Source: a virus
Direction: 5' to 3' (one strand)
DNA length: 51,150 bases
Virus record (IMG/VR): IMGVR_UViG_3300010354_016385
Coordinates: 1 to 51,150 of that record
Shown here: positions 26,673 through 35,025 of the stretch, piece after piece
How positions within the stretch are numbered: the stretch's first letter is position 1
Layout of the letters: every line of letters begins with the position of its first letter
Program-made: the position numbers and the translations under genes
The notes under the pieces: model-generated
What the model was told of the DNA's origin: nothing
Seen by the model: only the letters and a program-made list of their open reading frames with translations
Databases searched by the model: none

Positions 26673-28436
26673 GTGAGCGACGAACTTTTCAAGTGGGCCG
26701 CAGTCTACGCATCTCGGGGATGGCCGCCATTGGTCTGCCACGGGCAGATCGGAGGTGCCTGCACATGCAAATCACCAAACTGCCAGACTCCGGGGAAGCA
26801 CCCCGTGCTCAAGGGATGGCAGAGTCGCGGGATCATGGATGAAGAGGAGTTGTCGCACTGGTTCGACGGAACCAAGAACTTCAACCTCGGCGTTCAACTC
26901 GGTGAACGAAGCGGCATCATAGACATCGAATACGACACCGAGGACGGAAAGAAAGCCGCAAGCAGGTATGGGCTCGACAAGATTCTGACGCCGACATTCA
27001 CGTCGAAGCGGTCCACGCACCGCGTCCTCAAGTGGGATGCGAGGCTGCCGAGGCAAGCCGTCTACAAGTTCCTCGGCCTCGAGGTTCGCATCGGTGGCGG
27101 CGACAGGGGGGCACAGAGCATTTTTCCGCCGTCGATGCACGCGAGCGGCGTGTCGTACTCGTGGGTTCCAGGCATGAGCCCAGAGGAGTGCGAAGTCGCC
27201 GAAGTTCCGCACGAACTCCTGGTGGCGATAGTCAATCAGAACGACGGAACCGGAGAGGGCGAGAGAAAGCCATCGGCCAACAAGATTCTTCGCGAAGGCG
27301 CCGGCGAAGGGAGCAGGCATGACATGCTCGTGCGTTTCTGCGCCAGACAGTGCATCAACATGATCGACGTCCATGACCCAATCGAGCAGCAGGACATCCT
27401 TCTGAACCTGCAAGCCGTCAACGAAAAGAAGTGCAATCCCCCAAAGAGCGACGACGAGGTGCAGAACATCTTCCGTCATGAACTCCGCTGGGCCACGCAG
27501 GTGAGGGCCAAGGGCGTTGAGGAGGCGGAGGAGAAGAAGGCAGCGCTCGAGAAGCGTCTCGACGGCGGCTCAGACAAGCCGAAGAGCGAAGATGAGGAGC
27601 AGCCGTCGGCGTTCACGTTCACCGGACTCGAGCGCAGGGGGGAGGAGTGGTGGCCTGGGCAATGGAGGCTCAAGGTCATCCACTCAGACCCGGTGAGTTT
27701 CGTGCTGCGCGTTCCCGTGTATCGCGCTGTCGGGGAGACGGAGAAAACAGTTCTCGTGCACATCCCTATGGATGCGGAGACGTTCCGGTCGGCCGCGAAG
27801 GTGGCTCACGCGATACTTGAGGCTACGCACACGGTCATTGTGGACGCCGTTCCTGAGGAGTGGTTCGCCATGTGGAACGGCACTGGCAGGAAGAGAGGGC
27901 AGAGGGCTATTCGCGGCCTCAAGGCGAAACTGATGGACGTCGCCATTCAGGAGGCCGCCACAGCCGAGAACTGCCGATTCGCTGCCGTTGCTGGGTGGCT
28001 GCAGGAGGTGTTGAGCATGAATCCCCGCCCAGACGCGGACGACGACGGCCCAGGAGTGCCGGATGTCACCGGAATGCCTGGGTGGGTCAAGTCCAAGTCT
28101 GGTGAATGGGAACTGTGGTTCGGGTGGACGAAGGTCTGGGAGATGGTCGACCGCGGAAGGCGAAAACTCGAGGAGGGGGACATCCTCAAGGTCAAGAAGA
28201 TGATCCTCGCGTTTGTGGGCGAGCGTGAGTTGGCGATCGGCCGCGGGGCCGGAGAGGGCGGGTCAAGCCGCAGGTTCGTCCGGTTCGCGGAAAGGCACCT
28301 GCGGGCCCTTGAAAGGCTTGCGGCTGGCGAGTTTAGCGCCGAGGCCGAAACCGCCTTTTCTATACACGCGAATTTGGAAAACGAAAGTGAAAAAAGTGAC
28401 GGTAAAGCGGAAAGCCGGTATTTGCGACACAACTAG
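26673..28436 (+). CDS. Bifunctional primase-polymerase (prim-pol, AEP family) with PriCT-like domain
   Basis: 587 residues from GTG 26673, with TGGAGG five bases upstream. Residues 1-190 match the prim-pol domain: LFKWAAVYASRGWPPLVC, GKHPVLKGW, NFNLGVQLGERSGIIDIEYD (the acidic site), and a VRIGGGDRGAQSIFPPSMHASG segment. Residues 205-285 (REGAGEGSRHDMLVRFCARQ ... NPPKSDDEVQNIFRHELRW) match the primase C-terminal helical domain. No Walker A is visible in the last 300 residues, so unlike many phage primases it lacks a fused helicase; helicases are separate genes nearby. It starts and extends DNA replication. Confidence 0.85.
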   Translation: MSDELFKWAAVYASRGWPPLVCHGQIGGACTCKSPNCQTPGKHPVLKGWQSRGIMDEEELSHWFDGTKNFNLGVQLGERSGIIDIEYDTEDGKKAASRYGLDKILTPTFTSKRSTHRVLKWDARLPRQAVYKFLGLEVRIGGGDRGAQSIFPPSMHASGVSYSWVPGMSPEECEVAEVPHELLVAIVNQNDGTGEGERKPSANKILREGAGEGSRHDMLVRFCARQCINMIDVHDPIEQQDILLNLQAVNEKKCNPPKSDDEVQNIFRHELRWATQVRAKGVEEAEEKKAALEKRLDGGSDKPKSEDEEQPSAFTFTGLERRGEEWWPGQWRLKVIHSDPVSFVLRVPVYRAVGETEKTVLVHIPMDAETFRSAAKVAHAILEATHTVIVDAVPEEWFAMWNGTGRKRGQRAIRGLKAKLMDVAIQEAATAENCRFAAVAGWLQEVLSMNPRPDADDDGPGVPDVTGMPGWVKSKSGEWELWFGWTKVWEMVDRGRRKLEEGDILKVKKMILAFVGERELAIGRGAGEGGSSRRFVRFAERHLRALERLAAGEFSAEAETAFSIHANLENESEKSDGKAESRYLRHN

Positions 28437-28487
28437 ATAACTGGCAAGGACTTACGACTACCGCTTTTCTGGAGGGGCAACGGTAAC

Positions 28488-30131
28488 GTGGTAAAAATCG
28501 CTCGACTGGTCGGCGGCGCCGGCACAGGCAAGACGACTGAACTTCTTCGTGTCATGGAGGGCGCAAGGGCGGCCCTAGGTGGCTCTCCGTTTGCTCTGGG
28601 GTTCACGTCTTTCACGCGTGCCGCTAGGGCAGAGGCCGTCGCCAGGGCGGCGCAGGCTTGGGGCGTGCCGGCCGAAACGCTCTCTCAGGATGGGTGGTTC
28701 AGGACCGTGCACTCCATCTGCTACCGGCAGTTGGACATCAAAAAGCACCAGATTCTCGACGAGAGCAAGGAATCGAGTGAGTGGATCGCGCAATCCATCG
28801 GAGTGAATGTTCGCTCCGTCATGGACGAGGACACCGGGTACAGCCGCTATCAGGCGGACAGCACTGACCGCAGCGCCGCGTTTGCGCTGAACTGCTGGCA
28901 GGTTGCTCGCGCTCGTCTTGAGCCGCTCGCGGCGGCGATACAGAGGGCCGCAAGGGGTGGCGAGCAGGTGCCTCCGTTTTCTGCCTGCAAGCGGTACATC
29001 GAGTCCTACGAATCGGCGAAACTGCTCGAGGACAGGTGCGACTTCACAGACCTACTGCTGAGATTCGGCGGAATTCGCTACAGCGTCGAAGGCCCGAGCG
29101 AGTGCGAGCCGGAAGGCGAACTACCAAACAGCGTCCGAGCGTGGGTGATGGACGAGCAGCAGGACGCCTCGGCCGCCGTTGACCGAGTCTGCCGGAGGCT
29201 TGCGAGCGGCGACAAGGTGCAGTGGGTCTACCTCGGCGGAGACCCCATGCAGTCTATCTTCGGATTCGGTGGCTCAGACGCGTCGTTTTTTATGGGGTGG
29301 GATGTCGACAAAGAGCGGGTCATGCAGAAGACGTGGCGGTGCCCCGCTCCCGTCCTGGAACTGGGCGAAAAGTCGCTGCGGATGATGCGGAAAGGGTACT
29401 GGGACCGAGGAATCGCCCCGGCTGACCACGCCGGAGAGGTCGAACGCGGCGGATACATGCAGTCGGTCGTCAGAGCGATTGATCCAACCGTCGACACACT
29501 GATTGTCGCTCGGTGCCGCTACATCGTCGAGGAGTACGAAAAGGCGCTGGCCGCCTGCAAGGTCCCGTTCCTCCAATTGAAGGCTAAGGGCGACACCATA
29601 CCAATGCGGGCAGCCAAGGCCCTCTGGGACCTGCAGCACGGGCGACCAGTGTCCGGAGACGAGTTCGCGTGCGTGATGAAGACCGTTCCGGCCACTGGGA
29701 ACTTCCACCGCGGCGCTGCCGCGTCTTGGGAAAGGGACGAGACGATTCGGCATTTCAGCGTTGTTCCGCCTGCCATGCTCGAGGAGGCAGGCGTGAAGCC
29801 AGACTACATCGAGAAGATCAAGTCCGGCACATGGGCCGAGTCGCACCGCGTATTTCGGCGATGGCACGCGTCAGCCGAACGGTACGGACCAGAACTTGCG
29901 GCAAAGCCTGCGGTCCGCACCGGCACGATTCACGCCGCGAAAGGAATGGAGGCAGATACCGTCGTCATGTCGACGACGGTGAGCAGGAGAATCTACGAGT
30001 CTCAGGGCTACGACCAAGAAAGCCACGACGAGGAGCGGCGCGTCGAATACGTCGGCATCACTCGGGCCAGGAGGCGACTGATTCTGTCTACGGAGGCAGA
30101 GGCAAACTACAGAATGCGAGTGCAAGTATGA
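28488..30131 (+). CDS. SF1 helicase (UvrD/Rep/PcrA-like)
   Basis: 547 residues from GTG 28488, with GGAGGGG upstream. Walker A LVGGAGTGKTTELLR near 8-22; motif II VMDEQQDAS; motif III YLGGDPMQSIFGFGGSD; a later TGTIHAAKGMEADTVVMS and RRVEYVGITRARRRLIL complete motifs V and VI. It is shorter than cellular UvrD (about 720) because of reduced accessory domains, as in phage versions. It unwinds DNA during replication or recombination. Its stop overlaps the next ATG. Confidence 0.9.
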   Translation: MVKIARLVGGAGTGKTTELLRVMEGARAALGGSPFALGFTSFTRAARAEAVARAAQAWGVPAETLSQDGWFRTVHSICYRQLDIKKHQILDESKESSEWIAQSIGVNVRSVMDEDTGYSRYQADSTDRSAAFALNCWQVARARLEPLAAAIQRAARGGEQVPPFSACKRYIESYESAKLLEDRCDFTDLLLRFGGIRYSVEGPSECEPEGELPNSVRAWVMDEQQDASAAVDRVCRRLASGDKVQWVYLGGDPMQSIFGFGGSDASFFMGWDVDKERVMQKTWRCPAPVLELGEKSLRMMRKGYWDRGIAPADHAGEVERGGYMQSVVRAIDPTVDTLIVARCRYIVEEYEKALAACKVPFLQLKAKGDTIPMRAAKALWDLQHGRPVSGDEFACVMKTVPATGNFHRGAAASWERDETIRHFSVVPPAMLEEAGVKPDYIEKIKSGTWAESHRVFRRWHASAERYGPELAAKPAVRTGTIHAAKGMEADTVVMSTTVSRRIYESQGYDQESHDEERRVEYVGITRARRRLILSTEAEANYRMRVQV

Positions 30132-30649
30132 GCGAAATGCTATTCGATGTCTCTCCAGAAGACATTCCAGACAGGAAAAAAACGAAAAAGCCCAGGAAGC
30201 CTCCTATCGCGGAGGCAAAAAGCGAGGCTACCGAGTTCTCGATTCCTAGGCGGTCCAAGCCAGTCGCTCAGCCGTGCGGTGCTGTTGTCAATGGCGTGCC
30301 GTGCATCTACGAGCCATGCAAGGGGCACCTGCATGACCTCACGCACGAAAAGGCAACTGCTTGGCGGCTTGAGTGCTGGGAGTGCGGAACGGGCCAGTGG
30401 ATTGAGCCAGCGCCAGACATGCTCGAAGCGCGGGATGACGATGGTGGCGAGAAGGCGGCACGCGAAGACACCAAAGAGTCCACTGGGGAGTTCGTGTTCG
30501 ACGATGGCTGGGCCACCGGCAAGACCGTGGCAGAGGTGTACGCAGAATGCGGGCTGGAAACAGTCAAAATGCTGGGTGCGGACGTCAGGCACTCGGCGTG
30601 GACGAAGCCTGTAGAAAAATGGCTTGCGGAAAACGTGCGGCCCGTATAG
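30128..30649 (+). CDS. Zinc-ribbon-like small protein
   Basis: 173 residues, ATGA-coupled to the helicase. The basic N-terminus KKTKKPRKPPIAEAK is followed by a cysteine set: C-x7-C (CGAVVNGVPC), PCKGHLH, then LECWECGTGQW. This may bind zinc. The acidic C-terminal half is unrelated to known folds. It may be a helicase partner given the coupling. Confidence 0.6.
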   Translation: MSEMLFDVSPEDIPDRKKTKKPRKPPIAEAKSEATEFSIPRRSKPVAQPCGAVVNGVPCIYEPCKGHLHDLTHEKATAWRLECWECGTGQWIEPAPDMLEARDDDGGEKAAREDTKESTGEFVFDDGWATGKTVAEVYAECGLETVKMLGADVRHSAWTKPVEKWLAENVRPV

Positions 30650-30683
30650 GCTTCGCAACCAGACAACGAGGAAGGAGCCTCAT

Positions 30684-30854
30684 ATGCCATTGACGGTCAC
30701 GCGAAAGCCGAAGCAGAGCATCCGCATCGGCGCCGACATCGAGGTCACTGTCGCGAGCGTCGTCGGCCAGCAGGTGCGGCTAACGATCAAGGCTCCGCAG
30801 TCTCTTCAGATTCTCCGCGACGACATTCGCGTGCCTGTAAAGGTGTCGAAGTGA
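30684..30854 (+). CDS. csrA: CsrA-family RNA-binding regulator
   Basis: 56 residues with GAGGAAGGAG before the ATG. The chain aligns along its whole length with CsrA: LTVTRKPKQSIRIGADIEVTV corresponds to the first beta strands, VGQQVRLTIKAP to the central strands, and ILRDDI to the R44-containing strand that contacts GGA in RNA. The final RVPVKVSK is shorter than the E. coli tail. CsrA dimers bind GGA motifs near ribosome sites and repress or stabilise mRNAs. Its own leader has two GGA triplets, so autoregulation is possible. In a phage it could retune host or phage translation. Confidence 0.85.
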   Translation: MPLTVTRKPKQSIRIGADIEVTVASVVGQQVRLTIKAPQSLQILRDDIRVPVKVSK

Positions 30855-30949
30855 GCGAGGACACTCTGAATGTGTGGCTGAACGCCGGCGCATTCTTGGC
30901 GTTTGCTGGAGCCTTCACCTACGCCACGCTTTGGCGGTACATGGACTGA
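30851..30949 (+). CDS. Small single-span membrane protein (32 aa)
   Basis: GTG 30851 overlaps the csrA stop; the frame encodes 32 residues: SEDTLNVWLNAGAFLAFAG then FTYATLWRYMD. One hydrophobic helix and a short cytoplasmic end. Tight coupling to csrA supports translation; function unknown. Confidence 0.5.
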   Translation: MSEDTLNVWLNAGAFLAFAGAFTYATLWRYMD

Positions 30950-30968
30950 CACACGCTGGCGAACGGAC

Positions 30969-31808
30969 ATGCCACAGACCTACGACGACATAGTTGTTGA
31001 CGACGAGTTCGCCGCGGTTCTGTCTCCGCTGTCGAAGGCCGAGAGAGACCAACTCGAGCAGAACATCGCCGAGCACGGCGGCGCAAGAGAGGCGATCGTC
31101 GTATGGGAGACGCGCGGGCGGCTCATCATCCTAGACGGCCACAATCGCTACGAAATCTGCTCGAGGCTTGGGCTACCGTTCGACACGCACGAACTCAAGT
31201 TCGGGAGCAGAGAAGAGGCTGCTGACTGGATTGATAGAAACCAACTCGGACGCAGGAACCTCGACACGAAGCACATGAGCCTGCTCCTTGGCCGGCGATA
31301 CAACCGGACGAAGCGGCAGGGGCAGCGGACCGACCTAACTTCTGGTCAAAGTGACCAGAAGTTAGGTCGAGGCGAGGGAACTTCTGGTCAGAGTGACCAG
31401 AAGTTGACGGCTGCAAGAGCGATCGCGTCTGAGCACGGCGTAGCCGAGAAGACAGTCCGCAGAAGCGGAAAGTTCGCCGAAGCCGTAGAAAAACTAGGCA
31501 TTGAGAAGGAGGTGTCCTCCGGATCGCTCAGGGCCTCGAAGTCGTCGATCATCGACGCGGCCGATTCTCTTCCAGTCAGGCCATCCAGCGAGGACGTCAA
31601 GAAGGCCGTGTCGAGGCTCTCTTGCGCGAAGAAGCCTGCAGAGAAAAGGCCAGAGCGACCACAACACGGCGTCGATAAGTGCCTGTCGCTCATCGACGAC
31701 AGCATCAGAAAGTTCCTCGAGTGGCACCCGGCGGCCGTCGCGTCGCTCGTGAGCCTTCTCACAGACGCGCTCTCAAAGTGCGAGGACCTCGAGCGCGGTG
31801 GCAAATGA
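30969..31808 (+). CDS. ParB/Srx-fold nuclease-like DNA-binding protein (first of two)
   Basis: 279 residues from ATG 30969. The N-terminal ParB-like domain: YDDIVVDDEFAAVLSPLSKAERDQLEQNIAEHGG, then VVWETRGRLIILDGHNRYEIC with the DGHNR motif. A middle Ser/Gln linker carries two copies of TSGQSDQKL, followed by an HTH (AIASEHGVAEKTVRRSGKFAEAVE). Plasmid-partition and phage proteins share this layout; here the role may be partition, transcription control or a nuclease. Its stop overlaps the start of the second ParB-like gene. Confidence 0.8.
   Translation: MPQTYDDIVVDDEFAAVLSPLSKAERDQLEQNIAEHGGAREAIVVWETRGRLIILDGHNRYEICSRLGLPFDTHELKFGSREEAADWIDRNQLGRRNLDTKHMSLLLGRRYNRTKRQGQRTDLTSGQSDQKLGRGEGTSGQSDQKLTAARAIASEHGVAEKTVRRSGKFAEAVEKLGIEKEVSSGSLRASKSSIIDAADSLPVRPSSEDVKKAVSRLSCAKKPAEKRPERPQHGVDKCLSLIDDSIRKFLEWHPAAVASLVSLLTDALSKCEDLERGGK
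31332..31405. repeat. Two in-frame palindromes inside the ParB-like gene
   Basis: Palindrome 1: 17-bp arms at 31332-31348 and 31352-31368 around AAG. Palindrome 2: 12-bp arms at 31379-31390 and 31394-31405 around GAG. Both share the core AACTTCTGGTCA / TGACCAGAAGTT and encode TSGQSDQKL. Perfect dyads this long in coding DNA suggest a binding site (parS-like) or an inserted palindromic element. Confidence 0.85.
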
Positions 31809-32764
31809 GCCTGAACCGAATGTCGTCGAGGCGTTCTCGACTGCTTGAAAGAATGCGAAGCCCACGGAGAGGACAAGACATGTCACCAATGACTGCGGCT
31901 TTGGATGTCGAGTACGGCTCGGATGGCCTGCTCGAGATGTACTCGGGGGTCTCCGTGTCGATTGCGAGGATAACGCCTGCCGTTGCGAAGGAAATGCTGC
32001 GCAACAACACCAAGAACAGGAACCTAAACGCGAGGCACGTCAAGCACCTGCGCGAGATACTCGAGCAGGGAGACATGGTGTTCAACGGCGAAGCCATCAT
32101 CTTTGGCGCGGACGGAGTGCTCCTGAACGGACAGCACAGGCTTCACGCCGTGGTTGAGTCTGGCGTGTCGTTCGACTGCCTCGTTGTGCGTGGCGTCGAC
32201 ACCGAGGTCTTCAAGACGCTCGACGCTGGCAGGAAGCGACAGACAGCCGAAGCGCTGTCGATGCTTGGCGAGGGGAATACGACTGCCCTGGCGACCGCGA
32301 TTCAGGCGATCGTCTCGTTTGTCGACCACGGCGGCAAGATGTCAGGCACTTGCGTCGACTCACGCAAGGCCACGCCGGCACTCGCACAGCGTGTCCTCGA
32401 GGCATATCCGCAGGTGCGGTCAAGCGTGGCAGAAATGTCACGAAGCACACACATGCGAAACCAACACGGATATTGCCTCCACTTCATGTTCTCGCTCGTG
32501 AACAGTCGGCTGGCAGGGGAGTTTGCTGACGTGCTTGCGTCTGGCAGCGACGACAGGTGGCGGCCATTCAACGTTCTGCGAGAGCACATGATCAAGAATC
32601 CGATGTCGCTCACGCTCCGCAGAAGCCACTGCGCGAAGACGATCAAGGCGTTCAACGCAGAGTGCATCGGAGCGCGACCGAAGATCATCGGATTCTCGAA
32701 GAACGAGGAGTTTCCGAAGATTCTAGGACTGAACATCGACAAGGTGCGGGAAGTGATTGGGTAG
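31805..32764 (+). CDS. ParB-like N-domain protein (second of two)
   Basis: 319 residues, ATGA-coupled to the first ParB-like gene; an in-frame ATG at 31880 (MSPMTAAL) is a possible later start. SIARITPAVAKEMLRNNTKNRNLNARHVKHLREILEQGD is followed by IIFGADGVLLNGQHRLHAVVESG with an NGQHR motif in place of DGHNR, then LVVRGVDTEVFKTLDAGRKRQ. This family is widespread in phages and mobile elements. No HTH as clear as in the first copy is visible. Confidence 0.75.
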   Translation: MSLNRMSSRRSRLLERMRSPRRGQDMSPMTAALDVEYGSDGLLEMYSGVSVSIARITPAVAKEMLRNNTKNRNLNARHVKHLREILEQGDMVFNGEAIIFGADGVLLNGQHRLHAVVESGVSFDCLVVRGVDTEVFKTLDAGRKRQTAEALSMLGEGNTTALATAIQAIVSFVDHGGKMSGTCVDSRKATPALAQRVLEAYPQVRSSVAEMSRSTHMRNQHGYCLHFMFSLVNSRLAGEFADVLASGSDDRWRPFNVLREHMIKNPMSLTLRRSHCAKTIKAFNAECIGARPKIIGFSKNEEFPKILGLNIDKVREVIG

Positions 32765-32794
32765 AAGGCAGAGAAAGCATCTCTGAGGAGCAAA

Positions 32795-33067
32795 ATGAGA
32801 GACGTCAGAAAGCCACCCGAGAGTCTTGTTGTGGATGAAGATCAGTTCATCCTAAGGTGCGTTGACGACTACCTGATCGACGAGGGGGACGAGTACCACC
32901 CGTATGTCGACGTGCGGATCGACACGATCCCGCCGCACGAAGGAGACCTCGATTTCTCCGAGCGTCCCGAACTTCTGCGGCAGGCTGCGGCGTGGTTGGT
33001 GAAGGCCGCCGACTGGCTGGAGAGGCAGCAGCGCGCGTTTGCGGACGCAGTGTCGGAGGGACTGTGA
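32795..33067 (+). CDS. Small acidic phage protein, unknown
   Basis: 90 residues with TGAGGAGC before the ATG. Acidic N-half (DEDQFILRCVDDYLIDEGDEYHPYVDVRID) and a helical C-half LLRQAAAWLVKAADWLERQQR. The stop overlaps the protease GTG. Not recognised. Confidence 0.55.
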   Translation: MRDVRKPPESLVVDEDQFILRCVDDYLIDEGDEYHPYVDVRIDTIPPHEGDLDFSERPELLRQAAAWLVKAADWLERQQRAFADAVSEGL

Positions 33068-33798
33068 AGACGCTCGGCGCCTTTCTGCTGGTGACGGCTC
33101 CAGTCGTGGCCGGAACGACCGACGACCGCATCTCTGACGCGGTCTACCTCGACTACGGGAAGACGTTCGCACCGTGGACGAAAAAGGTGGAGGTGGTCGA
33201 GGCCAGCGGCAAACTGGCCGTCGGCAGTGGCGTTGTGTTCGCTGGGCGCTGGGCGCTGACTGCTGCACATGTCGTCGAAGACGCCGTGACCGTGTCTGTT
33301 GGCGGAAGCGCTGTAGACGCAATCTACGTTCACCCGCTGTACGACGGGGCGAGTGTTGGGTGGAATGACATTGCGTTGCTGCACTGCCAAAACGACTTCG
33401 GGCTGCCGTACTATCCGCCATTGGCGGAGCACGAAGACAACACAGGGGACCTCGTCACAATGGCCGGCTACGGAGCAACCGGCAAGATCAGCACAGGACA
33501 TGCAAAAAGCGACGGCCTGCTGCGCGCTGGCACGAACAGGATCGAAAGATATGAGCGGACGATCATTGTGTGTCGCGCTGAAAACGGCTCGAGCCCTCGA
33601 GAGTTTGCCATCGCGCCAGGGGACTCGGGCGGCCCGCTTTTCATTGGGGCAGGCCACGAGGCCGCCATCGCTGGCATCCATTCGTTCACGATGCGAGCCG
33701 GCAGTGGGCCAGTTCGCAGCCGCAGCGGCGAAGAGACGGGACATACGCGGGTGTCTCTGTTCCTTGACTGGATCGAAGGCGCCAGGAGGCAGCGATGA
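33064..33798 (+). CDS. Secreted trypsin-like serine protease
   Basis: 244 residues from GTG 33064. A signal-peptide-like start (MKTLGAFLLVTAPVVAG) is followed by a chymotrypsin-fold protease with the complete triad: His69 in WALTAAHVV, Asp102 in WNDIALL and Ser188 in GDSGGPLF. VGSGVVFAGRW and LVTMAGYGATG are typical of the fold. The protein should be exported to the periplasm or outside. A secreted protease within a phage replication unit is unexpected: it may act on host surface proteins, on virion precursors or in superinfection control. Confidence 0.85.
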   Translation: MKTLGAFLLVTAPVVAGTTDDRISDAVYLDYGKTFAPWTKKVEVVEASGKLAVGSGVVFAGRWALTAAHVVEDAVTVSVGGSAVDAIYVHPLYDGASVGWNDIALLHCQNDFGLPYYPPLAEHEDNTGDLVTMAGYGATGKISTGHAKSDGLLRAGTNRIERYERTIIVCRAENGSSPREFAIAPGDSGGPLFIGAGHEAAIAGIHSFTMRAGSGPVRSRSGEETGHTRVSLFLDWIEGARRQR

Positions 33799-33998
33799 CC
33801 TTCTTCGGCAGACGACACAACAAGACACTCGAAACGCTGTCGCGTCGCGTCTGCGACCTACAGGACAGGCTTGACGCAGTCGTGAAAGAAAACTCCACGC
33901 TGTCAGAGCAAAACACACGCCTGATGATGCTGTGCAGGGCTCTGCGTGACGTGAATGCGGATTTGGACCGGGCGCACAGCAACGAATGGACGCCGTGA
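33795..33998 (+). CDS. Small coiled-coil protein
   Basis: 67 residues, ATGA-coupled to the protease. After FFGRRHNKTLETLSRRV, the stretch DLQDRLDAVVKENSTLSEQNTRLMMLCRALRDVN has leucine/valine heptads, so it is likely a dimeric coiled coil. It overlaps the methyltransferase start. Function unknown. Confidence 0.5.
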   Translation: MTFFGRRHNKTLETLSRRVCDLQDRLDAVVKENSTLSEQNTRLMMLCRALRDVNADLDRAHSNEWTP

Positions 33999-34735
33999 CC
34001 GCAATCATCCACACCGGCGACTGCGTCGCGGTGCTCGCGGCGCTGCCGGCCGAGAGCGTCGACCTCGTCGTGGCCGACCCGCCGTACAACATCGGAATCG
34101 ACTACGGAAACGGCGCTATGGCCGATCGCAGGAGTGATTACTGGGAGTGGTGTCGTCGATGGGTGTCGCTCTGCCACCGCGCTCTCAGGCCGCACGGGTC
34201 GCTGTGGATCATCAGCGGACAGGAGCATGGCGCGGAGATTGACATCTCGATCCGGTCGCAGGGGATGACGATTCGCAATCGCATCACATGGCACGAGACA
34301 TTCGGCGTCTACTGCCACAACAAGTTCGGTAGGTGCTCGCGTCCGATCTATTACGCGACGAAGGACAGGAAGCGATTCACGTTCAATCGCAGCGCCGTGA
34401 TGGTTCCGTCCGCGAGACAGGAAAAGTACGGAGACAGGCGTGCCAATCCTGATGGCAAGATCATGGGCGATGTGTGGAAGATTTCCAGAGTCTGCGGCAC
34501 GTTCAAGGAGCGAGTGAAAGGCGTCCCAACGCAGTTACCGAGCGAACTGGTCTCCCGAATCATCGGAGTGAGCAGTAACCCAGGCGACACGGTGCTCGAT
34601 CCGTTTGCTGGGTCTGGGACCACGCTCGCCGTCGCGCGCCACATGGGACGAAGCGGCATCGGCATCGAACTGAATCCAGAGTACGCGGAGATCGCTCGCC
34701 GTCGGGCGTGCGCGGAATCCGCTGGCGTCGCCTGA
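33986..34735 (+). CDS. DNA methyltransferase (N6-adenine/N4-cytosine, beta-type order)
   Basis: 249 residues. Catalytic DPPYN at 31-35 precedes the SAM-binding FAGSGTT at 207-213, the beta-class order. GDCVAVLAALPAESVDLVVADPP and GVPTQLPSELVSRIIGVSSNPGDTVLDPF are typical. It probably protects phage DNA from restriction or marks it; no cognate restriction gene is nearby. The recognition sequence cannot be inferred. Confidence 0.88.
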   Translation: MDAVTAIIHTGDCVAVLAALPAESVDLVVADPPYNIGIDYGNGAMADRRSDYWEWCRRWVSLCHRALRPHGSLWIISGQEHGAEIDISIRSQGMTIRNRITWHETFGVYCHNKFGRCSRPIYYATKDRKRFTFNRSAVMVPSARQEKYGDRRANPDGKIMGDVWKISRVCGTFKERVKGVPTQLPSELVSRIIGVSSNPGDTVLDPFAGSGTTLAVARHMGRSGIGIELNPEYAEIARRRACAESAGVA

Positions 34736-34764
34736 TTCACAGAGCGTGTCACCTGCCCTCCACC

Positions 34765-35025
34765 ATGACACAACCAATCCTCGAGGACCTCGCCGACCTG
34801 AACCCAGACGCGCTGCTCGCGGATGGCCTGGAGGCAGCGATCATCGGCTACACGGTCAACCACCATCACCCGCACGTCGCCGTCTATGACGCGCAGAAGT
34901 GCATCGAGGTCCTGGTCGAGCGGGACGGCATGACGCACGAGGAGGCCGACGAGTACCTGTCCTACAACACGCTCGGGGCTTATGTGGGCGAGAACGGGCC
35001 GCTGTACGTGAGGCTGGCGAAATGA
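34765..35025 (+). CDS. Conserved phage protein (VNHHHPHVAVYD type)
   Basis: 86 residues from ATG 34765. GLEAAIIGYTVNHHHPHVAVYDAQKCIEVLVERDGM then EEADEYLSYNTLGAYVGENGPLYV matches a small protein found in many phage genomes without known function. The stop overlaps the next ATG. Confidence 0.65.
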   Translation: MTQPILEDLADLNPDALLADGLEAAIIGYTVNHHHPHVAVYDAQKCIEVLVERDGMTHEEADEYLSYNTLGAYVGENGPLYVRLAK

